From assembly GCF_022829545.1 (NCBI RefSeq), contig NZ_JAKSYM010000341.1:1-64000 (forward strand): a stretch of DNA of 64,000 nucleotides, written 5' to 3'. Below are positions 33,845 to 43,081 of this stretch, piece by piece. The notes beneath the pieces were generated by a model, which saw only the letters and a list, made by a program, of their open reading frames with translations, searched no databases and had not been told where the DNA came from. The stretch is from Methylobacterium sp. J-030. Lineage in GTDB: Bacteria > Pseudomonadota > Alphaproteobacteria > Rhizobiales > Beijerinckiaceae. Position 1 is the stretch's first letter. The number at the start of each line of letters is the position of its first letter. A program made the position numbers and the translations under genes.

Positions 33845-34675
33845 CTAAGGCCGCGTGCACAAGCCGAGGATCCCCGCGGCTTCCGTCGGGCAAGCGGCGC
33901 CCTCCCCGTCGTAGGTCGGGGTGCCGGCCTTGAGGCAACGGGCGGTGACCAGCGTTTCCCCGGCCTCGCAGGTCACGGTGCAGCCGCCCGCGCAGTCGGA
34001 CTTGCGCACCGGCCTCAGGGCGGCGGATGGGCCGGCCTCCCCCCGCGCGCCCGTCCCGCCCGGCGTTCCGGCCTGACCCCGCGGTCCCGGAGGGCCCTGG
34101 AGGCCCGGACTCCCCTTCTCGCCCGGCTCGCCCTTCGGGCCGGGTGCGCCCTGCGGACCGGCCGGACCCTGGAGCCCCGCTTCGCCCTTGGGTCCCGCTT
34201 CACCCCGCGGACCTTGATCCCCCTTGGCCCCAACATCCCCCTTGGCCCCCGTCTCACCGGGCGGTCCTGCGGCGCCCTGAGGGCCGGGCGGACCCGGAGG
34301 CCCCTCGGGGGCGCAGTTCGCCACCACCGCCTCGCGCTCGTCCGGCTCGGATTTCAGCGTCACCACGCAGGTCGCGGGCCGGTAGGGCACGCGGAAGACG
34401 AACCGGCCGCGCCGGTCGGCCTGGATCGAGATGTCGTCGTCCAGCACCACGATGGCGCCGGGCTTGCGCACCGAGCCCGAGATCCGCAGGTCGCCGGCCT
34501 CGATGCGGGCGTCGTAGACCATGATCGGCTGGTTCGGCTGCTGCGGAGGCCGGGCCTGCGCCCGGGCCGGGCGTCCCGGGACAGATGGGGCCGCCCCACC
34601 CGGATCCGCCGGTTGCTGGGCCAGCGCCGCCCCCGACAAGGCGAGCAGGAGCGGGAGAGCGAGGGTCGAGCGCAT
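33845..34675 (-). CDS. Secreted collagen-like repeat protein
   Basis: 276 residues. The signal peptide spans 1-20 (LALPLLLALSGAALAQ). A carboxypeptidase-regulatory-like beta domain (about 50-120) follows, then about 30 uninterrupted Gly-X-Y triplets (residues 125-215) rich in Pro, Lys and Glu, and a C-terminal Cys-rich module (DCAGGCTVTCEAGETLVTARC). The triplets would form a triple helix. Bacterial collagen-like proteins act in adhesion, spores or appendages. The C-terminal module has six cysteines, perhaps for trimer stapling. It is divergent from imuA. No exporter genes nearby. Confidence 0.88.
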   Translation of the reverse strand: MRSTLALPLLLALSGAALAQQPADPGGAAPSVPGRPARAQARPPQQPNQPIMVYDARIEAGDLRISGSVRKPGAIVVLDDDISIQADRRGRFVFRVPYRPATCVVTLKSEPDEREAVVANCAPEGPPGPPGPQGAAGPPGETGAKGDVGAKGDQGPRGEAGPKGEAGLQGPAGPQGAPGPKGEPGEKGSPGLQGPPGPRGQAGTPGGTGARGEAGPSAALRPVRKSDCAGGCTVTCEAGETLVTARCLKAGTPTYDGEGAACPTEAAGILGLCTRP

Positions 34676-34861
34676 GCGCGGTCCGTCTGGGCCGCGTCCG
34701 GCACGCGGCAGCCGACGTGTGGGCCCACCCTGCGATTGCGGTCAACCGTAACCGTTGAAACCGGCGGCTGCCGCTGATTCCACAGGCGTCCACACCCATC
34801 CACAGGCCAAGCTGCTGCACGGACGCGCGTTTCCAAGGCCCCGCGGAAACCGTTTGATCGT

Positions 34862-34876
34862 GTTCCTGTTATGTTC
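34862..34876 (+). promoter_or_regulatory. LexA-binding SOS box of the imuA-imuB-dnaE2 operon
   Basis: GTTC-N7-GTTC lies 31 bases before the imuA ATG. This direct repeat is the established LexA site of alphaproteobacteria. It explains damage induction of the mutagenesis operon. Confidence 0.85.
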
Positions 34877-34907
34877 TTATCGTCCGCCATGACCGGAGCC
34901 GACGGAG

Positions 34908-35687
34908 ATGGGGCTGGACCCTGCGGACGAGACCGAGCGGACGCCCGCGCCGGGCGATCCTCGGATGCGGCTGGCAGCGCTGCGGGCTCAGCTCGCGCCG
35001 CCGGTGGACGGCCGGGCCCCGCGCCCGGTCCTGCCGCTCGGCCTGCCCGCCCTCGACGCCCATCTGCCAGGCGGCGGCCTCGTCCTCGGGCCGCCGCACG
35101 AGATCGCGCCGGCCGGGCCTGCGGACGGAGTCGCGGCCCTCGGCTTCGCCCTGGCGCTCTGCGCCCTGCACCTGTCCCGGGTCTCCGGGGAGGCGCTGAT
35201 CGCCGCCGCCCCCGGCGAGCCCCTGCCCTACGGCCACGGGCTGGCCAGCCTCGGCCTCGATCCCGGCCGCCTGCTGCTCCTGGAGGCCGGCAGCGACGCG
35301 GAGGTTTTTCGCGCCCTCGAGGCGGCCCTGCACGCCCGCGCCCTCGCGGCTCTCGTCGGCCTCCTGCGGGACGGGCTGCCGCTGAAGCCGGGCCGGCGCC
35401 TGCAGATCGCCGCGGAAGGCCCCGACCCGCCGCTCCTGCTGCTGCTGCGGCCCGCGCAGGCCGGGATGCCCAACGGCGCTGCCACCCGCTGGCGGATCGC
35501 CGCCGCGCCGGCCTCCCGGGACCGGTTCGGCACCCTCGACAGGCCGCGCTGGCGGGCGCGGCTCGAACGCTGCCGCAACGGGCGCGGGGGCGACTGGCTT
35601 CTGGAGTGGGACCATGCCGCGCATCGTCTGCATCTGCCTGAGCCACTGGCCGGTGACGCGGCTGCGCCGAGCCGGTCTCGCGCCTGA
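34908..35687 (+). CDS. imuA: ImuA-type SOS mutagenesis accessory protein
   Basis: A RecA-related accessory factor of 259 residues needed with ImuB and DnaE2 for error-prone lesion bypass. Recognisable parts are MRLAALRAQL, PVLPLGLPALDAHLPGGGLVLG (Walker-A-like region degenerate, as usual) and the C-terminal AAPASRDRFGTLDRPRWRARLERCRNGRGGDWLLEWDHA. A GGAG lies just before the ATG. The 3' end overlaps imuB by 74 bases, which couples translation. It is under the SOS box at 34862. Confidence 0.92.
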   Translation: MGLDPADETERTPAPGDPRMRLAALRAQLAPPVDGRAPRPVLPLGLPALDAHLPGGGLVLGPPHEIAPAGPADGVAALGFALALCALHLSRVSGEALIAAAPGEPLPYGHGLASLGLDPGRLLLLEAGSDAEVFRALEAALHARALAALVGLLRDGLPLKPGRRLQIAAEGPDPPLLLLLRPAQAGMPNGAATRWRIAAAPASRDRFGTLDRPRWRARLERCRNGRGGDWLLEWDHAAHRLHLPEPLAGDAAAPSRSRA

Positions 35688-37392
35688 GGGCGGCCCGATG
35701 GCGGTTGCGGCCGAAGGGCCGGGCGGCCTGCGGCTCGTCGCCCTCGACCCGGAGGCCCTCGCGCTGGGCCTGCGGCCCGGCGAGCCGCTGGGCCGGGTCC
35801 GGGCGCGGATCGGCGTGCCGCTCCGGGTCCATCCCGCCGACCCGGCGGCCGACCGGGATTCCCTGCTGCGGCTCTGCCGCTGGGCAGGGGGCTACGCGCC
35901 GCTGGTTGCACCGTTCGGGCCGGCCGAGGCCACGGACGGGCTCTACATCGACGTCGCCGGGGCGAGCCACCTGCGCGGCGGTGAGGCGAAGCTCGTCGAC
36001 GATCTGGCGGCCCGTCTGGCGCGGGGCAACATCCCGGCGCGGATCGCGCTCGCCGACACCCCCGGCGGGGCCTTCGCGCTGGCCCGCCACGGCGGGGCCG
36101 ACCGGATCGTCGTGCCGCCGGGCGGGGCCGCCGAGGCGCTGCGGGGATTGCCCGTGGAGGCCCTGCGGCTCGATCCCGGCGCGGTCGCGGGCCTGAAGCG
36201 GCTCGGCCTGCGCGGGATCGGCGCGCTCGACGCCCTCCCCCGCGGCCCGCTGGCCCGCCGGTTCGGCGAAGCGCTGCTGCTGCGGCTCGATCAGGCCCTG
36301 GCGCGGCGGCCCGAGCCGCTGGCGCCCCTGACGGAGGCGGCCGACCACGCCGCCGCCCGCGGCTTCCTCGACCCGATCGGCCGCCAATCGGACATCGTCC
36401 GGACCGCCCGGGACCTGATGGCGGACCTCGCCCCCCGGCTGGAGCGGGACGGACTCGGCGCCTGCGCGCTGCGCCTCGCCCTCCACCGGGTCGACGGGGC
36501 GGTGCGGACCCTCGATCTCGGCCTGTCCCGCCCCGAGCGCTGCCCTGAGCGGGTCGCCGCCCTGGTGTCGCTGCGCCTCGACCGGCTGGGCAGTGGCCTC
36601 GATGCCGGCTTCGGCTTCGAGACGGTGGCGCTCGCCGTGACGGTGACGGGGGCCATGCCGGCCCGGCAGACGGATCTCGGGGCGAATTCCGGGGGCGACG
36701 GGGTCGGGGGCGACGGGGTCGGGTTCCTGGCCGACGCCCTGGCGCAGCGGCTCGGGCGGGCGCTGCTGCGGCTCGAACCGCGGGCGAGCCACCTGCCGGA
36801 GCGGGGTGAGCGTGGTGTTCTTTGGGTGGCCGGAGAGGGGCCTGGATCGTCAGCCGATCAAGGCATCGGCCGGTTACGGGCGCGTCTCCCTCCCCCCTCT
36901 GAGGGGGAGGGTGGCCCCCGAAGGGGGTCGGGAGAGGGGAGCGACGTTTCCGGATGTAGCGTGACCCTCATGAAGGCCGGCGCTCCGTCCTGCACCGTCG
37001 CTCCCCTCTCCCCCCCTGCTGCGCAGGGTACCCTCCCCCGCAGAGGGGGGAGGGAGATGCGCGGGTCCGATAGCTCCCTCGCCTCCCCCTGGCCCGATCA
37101 CCTCCCGCCCCGCCCCCTTGTGCTGTTCCCCCGGGGCGAGGCCGCCTGCGACGTGCTCTCGACCGTGCCCGAGGGGCCGCCCCGGCGCTTCCGCTGGCGC
37201 GCGCAGATTCATCGGGTCGCCCATGTCGAGGGTCCGGAGCGGATCGCTGCCGAGTGGTGGCGCGAACCCGGCGAGCCCCGCGACTACTACCGCGTCGAGT
37301 GCGAGGCCGGGCACCGGCTCTGGCTCTACCGCGACGGGCCGCACGCCCCCGATCGCCCGGCCGCGTGGTACGTCCACGGGCTGTTCGCGTGA
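35614..37392 (+). CDS. imuB: ImuB, Y-family polymerase-like mutagenesis protein
   Basis: A catalytically inactive DinB relative that docks DnaE2 and ImuA on the sliding clamp. 592 residues. The N-terminus ICLSHWPVTRLRRAG, the palm region LYIDVAGASHLRGGEAKLVDD (lacking the full acidic triad) and the HhH-like GLKRLGLRGIGALDALP are typical. Residues about 424-483 are foreign-looking (LPPPSEGEGGPRRGSGEGSD and onward); they are encoded by a palindromic repeat at 36882-37062 inserted in frame. The conserved C-terminus (RFRWRAQIHRVAHVEGPERI, WWREPGEPRDYYRVE) resumes after it. The stop overlaps the dnaE2 GTG. Confidence 0.93.
   Translation: MPRIVCICLSHWPVTRLRRAGLAPEGGPMAVAAEGPGGLRLVALDPEALALGLRPGEPLGRVRARIGVPLRVHPADPAADRDSLLRLCRWAGGYAPLVAPFGPAEATDGLYIDVAGASHLRGGEAKLVDDLAARLARGNIPARIALADTPGGAFALARHGGADRIVVPPGGAAEALRGLPVEALRLDPGAVAGLKRLGLRGIGALDALPRGPLARRFGEALLLRLDQALARRPEPLAPLTEAADHAAARGFLDPIGRQSDIVRTARDLMADLAPRLERDGLGACALRLALHRVDGAVRTLDLGLSRPERCPERVAALVSLRLDRLGSGLDAGFGFETVALAVTVTGAMPARQTDLGANSGGDGVGGDGVGFLADALAQRLGRALLRLEPRASHLPERGERGVLWVAGEGPGSSADQGIGRLRARLPPPSEGEGGPRRGSGEGSDVSGCSVTLMKAGAPSCTVAPLSPPAAQGTLPRRGGREMRGSDSSLASPWPDHLPPRPLVLFPRGEAACDVLSTVPEGPPRRFRWRAQIHRVAHVEGPERIAAEWWREPGEPRDYYRVECEAGHRLWLYRDGPHAPDRPAAWYVHGLFA
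36882..37062. repeat. 181-bp MITE/REP-like inverted repeat inside imuB
   Basis: The left arm (36882-36946) and right arm (36996-37062) are imperfect inverted copies of about 65 bases, each containing smaller C-run/G-run hairpins; the ends read GCG-TCTCCC and its complement. The right arm's last part matches window positions 1-27 exactly. It keeps the imuB frame open. Confidence 0.8.
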
Positions 37393-40300
37393 GCGGCCCC
37401 GAACTCCTCCCCAAAATCCCCTACGCCGAACTCGCCGTCACCACGAACTTCTCCTTCCTGCACGGCGCCTCGCACCCGCAGGAATTCGTCGTGCAGGCAG
37501 CGGCCTACGGTCTGACGGCGATCGGGATCGCCGACCGCAACACCGTGGCCGGCGTGGTGCGGGCCCACGCGGCGGTGCGGGCGCTGGAGGGCGCCCCGAT
37601 CCGGATCCTGCCGGGGGTGCGCCTCGTCACCGAGGAGGGGTTCGAGGCCGTCACCTACCCGATGGACCGGGCCGCCTGGGGCCGCCTCTGCCGGCTGCTG
37701 ACCCTGGGCAACCGCCGCGTCCGCAAGGGGGAATGCCGCTTCACTTTCGCCGAGATGCTGGAGTCCGCCGAGGGGCAGATGTTCATCGCCATGCCCCCCG
37801 CCCGGCGCCTGCCGGAGGGGTTCCGGGCGCGGCTGGAGGCGCTCGCCGCCGCGGCGCCGGGCCGGACCTTCCTCGGGGCGAGCCACGCCCGCCGGGGCGA
37901 CGAGCGGCGCCGCCTCGGGCTGCTCGCCGAACTGGGCGCGGCCGCCGGCGCCCCGATGGTCGCGGTCTCGGATGCGCTTCATCACCATCCCGAGCGGCGC
38001 CCGCTGCAGGACGTTGTCACCTGCATCCGTGCGGGCTGCCGGATCGGGGAGGCCGGCTACCGCCTGGAGGCCAATGCCGAGCGCCACCTCAAGCCACCCG
38101 CCGAGATGGCGCGGCTGTTCGCCGACCACCCGGCGGCGCTCGCCCGCACCATCGAGATCGCCGAGGCCTGCGACTTCAGCCTGTCGGAGCTGCACTACGA
38201 GTATCCCGATGAGCCGGTGCCCCCCGGCCGCACGCCGCAGGCCTATCTGGAGGAGATCACCTGGGAGCGGGCGCGCTGGCGCTATGCCGGGGATATTCCG
38301 CACTCCGTCGAGGCGACGCTCCACGAGGAGCTGCGGCTCATCGCCAAGATGAACTACGCCCGCTACTTCCTGACCCTGTTCGACGTGGTCGAATTCGCCC
38401 GCAGCAAGGGCATCCTCTGCCAGGGCCGGGGCTCGGCGGCCAATTCCGCCGTGTGCTTCTGCCTCGGCATCACCGCGGTGGATCCGTCGAAGCACCGGCT
38501 GCTCTTCGCCCGCTTCATCTCGGAGAACCGGGGCGAGCCCCCCGACATCGACGTCGATTTCGAGCACGAGCGCCGGGAGGAGGTGATCCAGCACCTCTAC
38601 GCCCGCTACGGGCGGGAGCGGGCCGCCCTCTGCGCCACGGTGATCCACTACCGCCCGCGCATGGCGATCCGCGAGGTCGGCAAGGTCCTGGGCCTGACCG
38701 AGGACGTGACCGCTGCGATCGCCGACACGGTCTGGGGCTCCTGGGGCACCGGCATGCCGGACCAGCACGTGCGCGAGGCCGGCCTCGACCCCGCCAACCC
38801 GGCGATCCGGCAGGCGCTCGACCTCGCCCACCAGCTGATCGGCTTCCCCCGCCACCTGTCGCAGCATGTCGGCGGCTTCGTGCTGACCCGGGGCCGCCTC
38901 GACGAGACCGTGCCGGTGGGCAACGGCGCCATGGCGGACCGCACCTTCATCGAGTGGGACAAGGACGACATCGACACGATCGGCCTGATGAAGGTCGACG
39001 TGCTGGCGCTCGGCATGCTGACCTGCCTCAAGCGCGGCCTCGATTTCTTGGAACGGGATCACGGCGATTATTACGCGACGCTCGCCGACCTGCCCCAGGA
39101 CGATCCCGAGACCTACGCCATGTTGGCGAAGGCCGATTCCGTCGGCGTGTTCCAGGTCGAGAGCCGGGCGCAGATGTCGATGCTGCCGCGCCTGAAGCCG
39201 AAGGAATTCTACGACCTCGTGGTGCAGGTCGCGATCGTGCGCCCCGGCCCGATCCAGGGCGACATGGTCCATCCCTACCTGCGGCGGCGCTCGGGGGAGG
39301 AGCCAGTAATCTATCCCTCACCCGATTCAGCTCACGGCGACCCTGACGAATTGAAGGACGTCCTGAAAAAAACCTACGGCGTGCCGCTCTTCCAGGAGCA
39401 CGCCATGCAGATCGCCATCACGGCGGCGGGCTTCACCCCGGCCGAGGCCGACGGGTTGCGCCGGGCGATGGCGACCTTCCGCCATGTCGGCTCGATCGGC
39501 GGATTTGAAGAAAAATTCGTGGGCGGCATGACCCGCCGGGGCTACCCGAAGGATTTCGCCGAACGCTGCTTCGCGCAGATCCGCGGCTTCTCGACCTACG
39601 GCTTCCCGGAGAGCCACGCGGCGAGCTTCGCGCTGCTCGTCTACGCCTCGGCCTGGATGAAGTGCCGGCACCCCGACGTCTTCCTGGCTGCGATCCTCAA
39701 CGCCCAGCCGATGGGCTTCTACCAGCCGGCTCAGCTCGTGCGCGACGCCCGCGTCCACGGGGTCGAGGTGCGGGGCGTGTGCGTCAACGCCAGCGACTGG
39801 GACTGCACCCTGGAGCCGGCCGGGGATCCGAAGAGGCACGCCGTGCGGATCGGCCTGCGCGTCGTGCGCGGCCTGCCCGAGGCCGCGATGCGCCGGCTCG
39901 TGCGGCTGCGGGCCAACGGCTATGCGAGCATCGAGGGCCTGCAGGCGTCCCTCGCCCTGCCCCGCAACGCCCTGGAGCGTCTGGCCGAGGCGGATGCGTT
40001 CCGCTCGCTCGGCCTCGACCGGCGCGCCGCCCTCTGGATGGTCCGCACCCTGGAAGGGACGTCGTCCCGCAAGGCCGCCAGGGTCGACGGCTCTGAGCGC
40101 CGCGCCCATCTCCTCGACGCGCCTCTGCCGCTCTTCGCCTGGCACGCCGATGACGGCCTGTTCCGCCACGAGCCGGCGGTGGAGCTGCCGTCCCTCGCCC
40201 CATCCGAGGCGGTGGCCGAGGATTACGCCGCCACCGGCCTGTCGCTGCAGGGGCACCCGGTCGCCTTCTTCCGGGGGCGGCTCGCCCGGATCGGCGCGAT

Positions 40301-40685
40301 CTCGGCCCGGGCTCATCTCGATCCGGCCCTGCCCCAGGGGGCGCGGGTCACGGTGGCGGGGCTCGTGCTGATCCGCCAGCGACCGGGCACCGCCAAGGGC
40401 GTGGTCTTCCTGACCCTGGAGGACGAGACCGGCATCGCCAACGTGATCGTCTGGAAGTCGATGTTCGAGGCCAACCGCCGGGCCGCCATGCAGGCCCGGT
40501 TCCTCGCCGTGCGCGGCCGGATCCAGCGGGCGGGCGGCGTCGTCCACCTCGTGGCCGAGGGGTTTCGCGATCTCACCGCCTCTTTACGCGACCTGCGCGA
40601 GGCCGGGATGCGGTTGCCCCCCGAGACCACGGATTTCGGTGTCGCACAGGATCGGCGCGTGTATCGCAGCCGGGATTTCCACTGA
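37389..40685 (+). CDS. dnaE2: Error-prone DNA polymerase III alpha subunit homologue
   Basis: A C-family polymerase for translesion synthesis, 1098 residues. The PHP domain is N-terminal (YAELAVTTNFSFLHGASHPQ, IGIADRNTVAG). The catalytic palm has CQGRGSAANSAVCFCLGIT, the acidic motif GEPPDIDVDFEHERREEV and the third aspartate in IGLMKVDVLALGML. HhH and OB-fold segments (VTVAGLVLIRQRPGTAKGVVFLTLEDETG) are near the C-terminus. The clamp-binding tail of DnaE1 is absent, as expected. The GTG start overlaps the imuB stop (GTGA). Third gene of the SOS operon. Confidence 0.96.
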   Translation: MSGPELLPKIPYAELAVTTNFSFLHGASHPQEFVVQAAAYGLTAIGIADRNTVAGVVRAHAAVRALEGAPIRILPGVRLVTEEGFEAVTYPMDRAAWGRLCRLLTLGNRRVRKGECRFTFAEMLESAEGQMFIAMPPARRLPEGFRARLEALAAAAPGRTFLGASHARRGDERRRLGLLAELGAAAGAPMVAVSDALHHHPERRPLQDVVTCIRAGCRIGEAGYRLEANAERHLKPPAEMARLFADHPAALARTIEIAEACDFSLSELHYEYPDEPVPPGRTPQAYLEEITWERARWRYAGDIPHSVEATLHEELRLIAKMNYARYFLTLFDVVEFARSKGILCQGRGSAANSAVCFCLGITAVDPSKHRLLFARFISENRGEPPDIDVDFEHERREEVIQHLYARYGRERAALCATVIHYRPRMAIREVGKVLGLTEDVTAAIADTVWGSWGTGMPDQHVREAGLDPANPAIRQALDLAHQLIGFPRHLSQHVGGFVLTRGRLDETVPVGNGAMADRTFIEWDKDDIDTIGLMKVDVLALGMLTCLKRGLDFLERDHGDYYATLADLPQDDPETYAMLAKADSVGVFQVESRAQMSMLPRLKPKEFYDLVVQVAIVRPGPIQGDMVHPYLRRRSGEEPVIYPSPDSAHGDPDELKDVLKKTYGVPLFQEHAMQIAITAAGFTPAEADGLRRAMATFRHVGSIGGFEEKFVGGMTRRGYPKDFAERCFAQIRGFSTYGFPESHAASFALLVYASAWMKCRHPDVFLAAILNAQPMGFYQPAQLVRDARVHGVEVRGVCVNASDWDCTLEPAGDPKRHAVRIGLRVVRGLPEAAMRRLVRLRANGYASIEGLQASLALPRNALERLAEADAFRSLGLDRRAALWMVRTLEGTSSRKAARVDGSERRAHLLDAPLPLFAWHADDGLFRHEPAVELPSLAPSEAVAEDYAATGLSLQGHPVAFFRGRLARIGAISARAHLDPALPQGARVTVAGLVLIRQRPGTAKGVVFLTLEDETGIANVIVWKSMFEANRRAAMQARFLAVRGRIQRAGGVVHLVAEGFRDLTASLRDLREAGMRLPPETTDFGVAQDRRVYRSRDFH

Positions 40686-41012
40686 TCCCAATAGCCCTTG
40701 CGGCTGGCGCCTCGAGGGTGTTCCGCCACAAGCTGCCAAGTGTTCGCAGCACAGCCTTGCCTGCGGCAACGCGCAGTCGCGCCTGCCGGCGGACGAGGCC
40801 GGACGCGTCGAAGCACCCGGCCGTCGGTATGAGTCTCGATAATAACCTGAAATTGCGGGCGGTGCGGCGTTCTGTCTAGCTAAGTTCGAAATGAAAGCGT
40901 GTCAGTCCCGAACTCTTGCCGCACCTGACCCGTTAGGGTCGTAGGCTGCCGCAGCGCGGCCAGGATTCGATTGCCGGAGGTGACGAACGCCGGGCAGGAG
41001 AGAGCAGGTTCG

Positions 41013-42131
41013 ATGGAACAGCCCGACGCTTGGCATCAGACAGACCGGCTCGACGCCGAGCAGGGCAAGGGCGATCCGTTCGCCGCCGCGGTCCGCGCCA
41101 CGCGGATGCCGATGATCATCACCAATCCGCGGATCCCCGACAACCCGATCGTCTACGCCAACGATGCCTTCCTGCGCATGACCGGTTACGGCCGCGACGA
41201 GGTGCTGGGCCGCAACTGCCGGTTCCTCCAGGGCAAGGACACGGATCGCGGCGCCGTCGCGCTGATCCGCGATGCGGTCCAGGCCCGCACCGACATCGCG
41301 ATCGACATCCTGAACTACCGCAAGGACGGGATGCCGTTCTGGAACGCCCTCTATCTCAGCCCCGTCGTCAACGAGGGGGGCGAGGTTCTGTTCTTCTTCG
41401 CCTCGCAGCTCGACGTCAGCGACCGGGTGGACGCGCACCTGCGGGTCCAGCAGGAGAAGGACCGGTTCGAGACCGAGGTCGCCAACCGCACCCGCGACCT
41501 GACCGAGGCGCTCGCCACCCAGACCATGCTGGTCCACGAGGTCGATCACCGGGTCAAGAACAACCTCCAGATGATCGCGGCGCTGCTCGCCATGCAGACC
41601 CGGGCGATCACCGATCCGGCGGCGCGCAATGCCATGGAGGCGATGCTGACCCGGGTCGAGGCCCTGGGCACGGTCCATCGCCGGCTCTACCAGTCCAACA
41701 ACGTCGAGCGGTTCGACGTGGCCGAGTTCGCCCGCGACCTCGCCACCGACCTCGTCCGCGGCTCCGGCGACCGGATCCGCCTGCACCTGGACCTGGAGGC
41801 CGTGGAGATCCCGGTCGCCAAGGCCCCCCCCGTGGCGCTGATGATGAACGAGCTGATCACCAACGCCCTCAAGCACGCCTTCCCGGACGACCGCCCCGGC
41901 CGGCTCTCCGTGACGGTTGCGCCGGACGCGGGCTATTTCACCATCAAGATCGCCGATGACGGCGTCGGCATGCCCGTCCAGGTGATGGAACAGCGCTCCT
42001 TCGGGAAGCGCCTGATCGGCACGCTCTGCCGCCAGCTCAGTGCCAGCATCGCCTGGATGGCCAACGATCCCGGCACGATCGTCAGCATACGCTTGCCGCG
42101 TGAGATGGCCGGCGGTCTGGAGTCCTCATGA
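41013..42131 (+). CDS. LOV-domain blue-light sensor histidine kinase
   Basis: 372 residues. The LOV core GRNCRFLQG carries the photoactive Cys69, with NPIVYANDAFLRMTGYGRDE before it and IDILNYRKDGMPFWN after, so FMN binding is expected. The HisKA_2-type dimerisation domain has the phospho-acceptor in VHEVDHRVKNNLQM (His179). The HATPase contains MMNELITNALKHAF and IKIADDGVGMP. It is coupled by a 4-base ATGA overlap to the response regulator gene. The 327-base gap to dnaE2 contains no gene. Alphaproteobacterial LOV kinases of this type often feed general-stress or attachment responses. Confidence 0.94.
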   Translation: MEQPDAWHQTDRLDAEQGKGDPFAAAVRATRMPMIITNPRIPDNPIVYANDAFLRMTGYGRDEVLGRNCRFLQGKDTDRGAVALIRDAVQARTDIAIDILNYRKDGMPFWNALYLSPVVNEGGEVLFFFASQLDVSDRVDAHLRVQQEKDRFETEVANRTRDLTEALATQTMLVHEVDHRVKNNLQMIAALLAMQTRAITDPAARNAMEAMLTRVEALGTVHRRLYQSNNVERFDVAEFARDLATDLVRGSGDRIRLHLDLEAVEIPVAKAPPVALMMNELITNALKHAFPDDRPGRLSVTVAPDAGYFTIKIADDGVGMPVQVMEQRSFGKRLIGTLCRQLSASIAWMANDPGTIVSIRLPREMAGGLESS

Positions 42132-42610
42132 CCGAGCCGCTCAGGATCCTCGTCGTCGAGGATGAAGCCCTCATCCTGATGCAGATCGAGATGATGCTGG
42201 AGGAGGCCGGCCACTGCGTGGTGGGAACGGCCATGACCTCCCGGGAGGCCATCGCCCTCGTCCACGAGACCCGACCCGAACTGGTCCTGATCGACTTGCG
42301 CCTCGGCGACGGCTCCTCAGGCGTCGACGTGGCGCACGCGGTGCGCCAGCTCGGCGGTATCACGGCCGCGTTCATGACCGCCAACGCCCGGGCGCTCAGC
42401 GAGGATATGGCCGGCGCCACGGCGGTGATTGCCAAACCCTTCACCGGCTCGGTGCTGGAGGAATCCCTGGCCTATCTTCTGGATTGCGTACGCCGGCCGC
42501 CCCCGGCCGAGCTGGTGCCGTCGGGGATGCGCGTCGCCCCGGCCTGGCTCGCGAGCTTCGCCCGGATGCGGGCCGGGCCGCCCCCTCGACAGGGGCCGCG
42601 CCGCAACTAA
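42128..42610 (+). CDS. Single-domain response regulator
   Basis: 160 residues. The receiver has the acidic pair VVEDEALIL, the phospho-acceptor aspartate in LVLIDLRLGDGSSG, Thr in AAFMTAN and Lys in VIAKPFTGS. The C-terminal 40 residues are Pro/Arg-rich without an output domain. Translationally coupled to the LOV kinase, so it is its likely phosphorylation target. The output must come from protein-protein contact. Confidence 0.9.
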   Translation: MTEPLRILVVEDEALILMQIEMMLEEAGHCVVGTAMTSREAIALVHETRPELVLIDLRLGDGSSGVDVAHAVRQLGGITAAFMTANARALSEDMAGATAVIAKPFTGSVLEESLAYLLDCVRRPPPAELVPSGMRVAPAWLASFARMRAGPPPRQGPRRN

Positions 42611-42619
42611 AGTAACGCC

Positions 42620-43081
42620 ATGCCGAGCTTGACCGTAGTACGCCTTCTGACCCTCGTTGTCTGCCTGCCGTTCCTGGGCGCGGCCGCCCGGGCCGATACC
42701 TGCGACGACCTCGCCCGCCAGATCGCGGGGGCGATCGGCGGCAAGGTCGGCAAGCGCGCCGGCCCCAGCATCGACATCCGTCTCGCCGGGCCGATCAAGT
42801 TCGATGTGACCTGCCGGGCCGAGCCGATCGTGCAGGCGACCTCGGCCGAGCCCGCCCCCTCGGCGACCTTCTTCCGCGACCTGTCGGTGGCCTCCGAAAT
42901 CCTGATTGGCGAATCGGCTTCCGCCGTCGAGCCGATCATCGCCAACGCCTACCGGACATCGCTGTCGGAGCGGCGCAAGTCCTTCATCCAGCAGAATGGC
43001 TGGTCGGCCTCCTGCTACACCGACCCGGGCAGCAGCACGATGCGCACCCTGTGCTCGGTGGGACGCATCCCGCCGGGATAG
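42620..43081 (+). CDS. Secreted hypothetical protein
   Basis: 153 residues with a signal peptide (LLTLVVCLPFLGAAARA) and four cysteines in the mature part (DTCDD, VTCRAE, ASCYTD, TLCSVG). Not recognised. It begins nine bases after the response regulator, so it may be co-transcribed. Its 3' end faces the low-GC operon, whose last gene overlaps it antisense. Confidence 0.7.
   Translation: MPSLTVVRLLTLVVCLPFLGAAARADTCDDLARQIAGAIGGKVGKRAGPSIDIRLAGPIKFDVTCRAEPIVQATSAEPAPSATFFRDLSVASEILIGESASAVEPIIANAYRTSLSERRKSFIQQNGWSASCYTDPGSSTMRTLCSVGRIPPG

Noticed and set aside
34050..34310. Regular short-period repeats resembling a tandem array
   Set aside because: The 9-base periodicity is the coding consequence of Gly-X-Y triplets in the collagen-like gene, not a CRISPR or VNTR array.
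34360..36792. 810-residue open frame opposite imuA/imuB
   Set aside because: Low-complexity Arg/Pro/Ala sequence; both sense genes are well supported.
37326..39272. 648-residue open frame antisense to dnaE2
   Set aside because: dnaE2 has complete catalytic motifs; the antisense frame has no recognisable domain and shadow-type composition.
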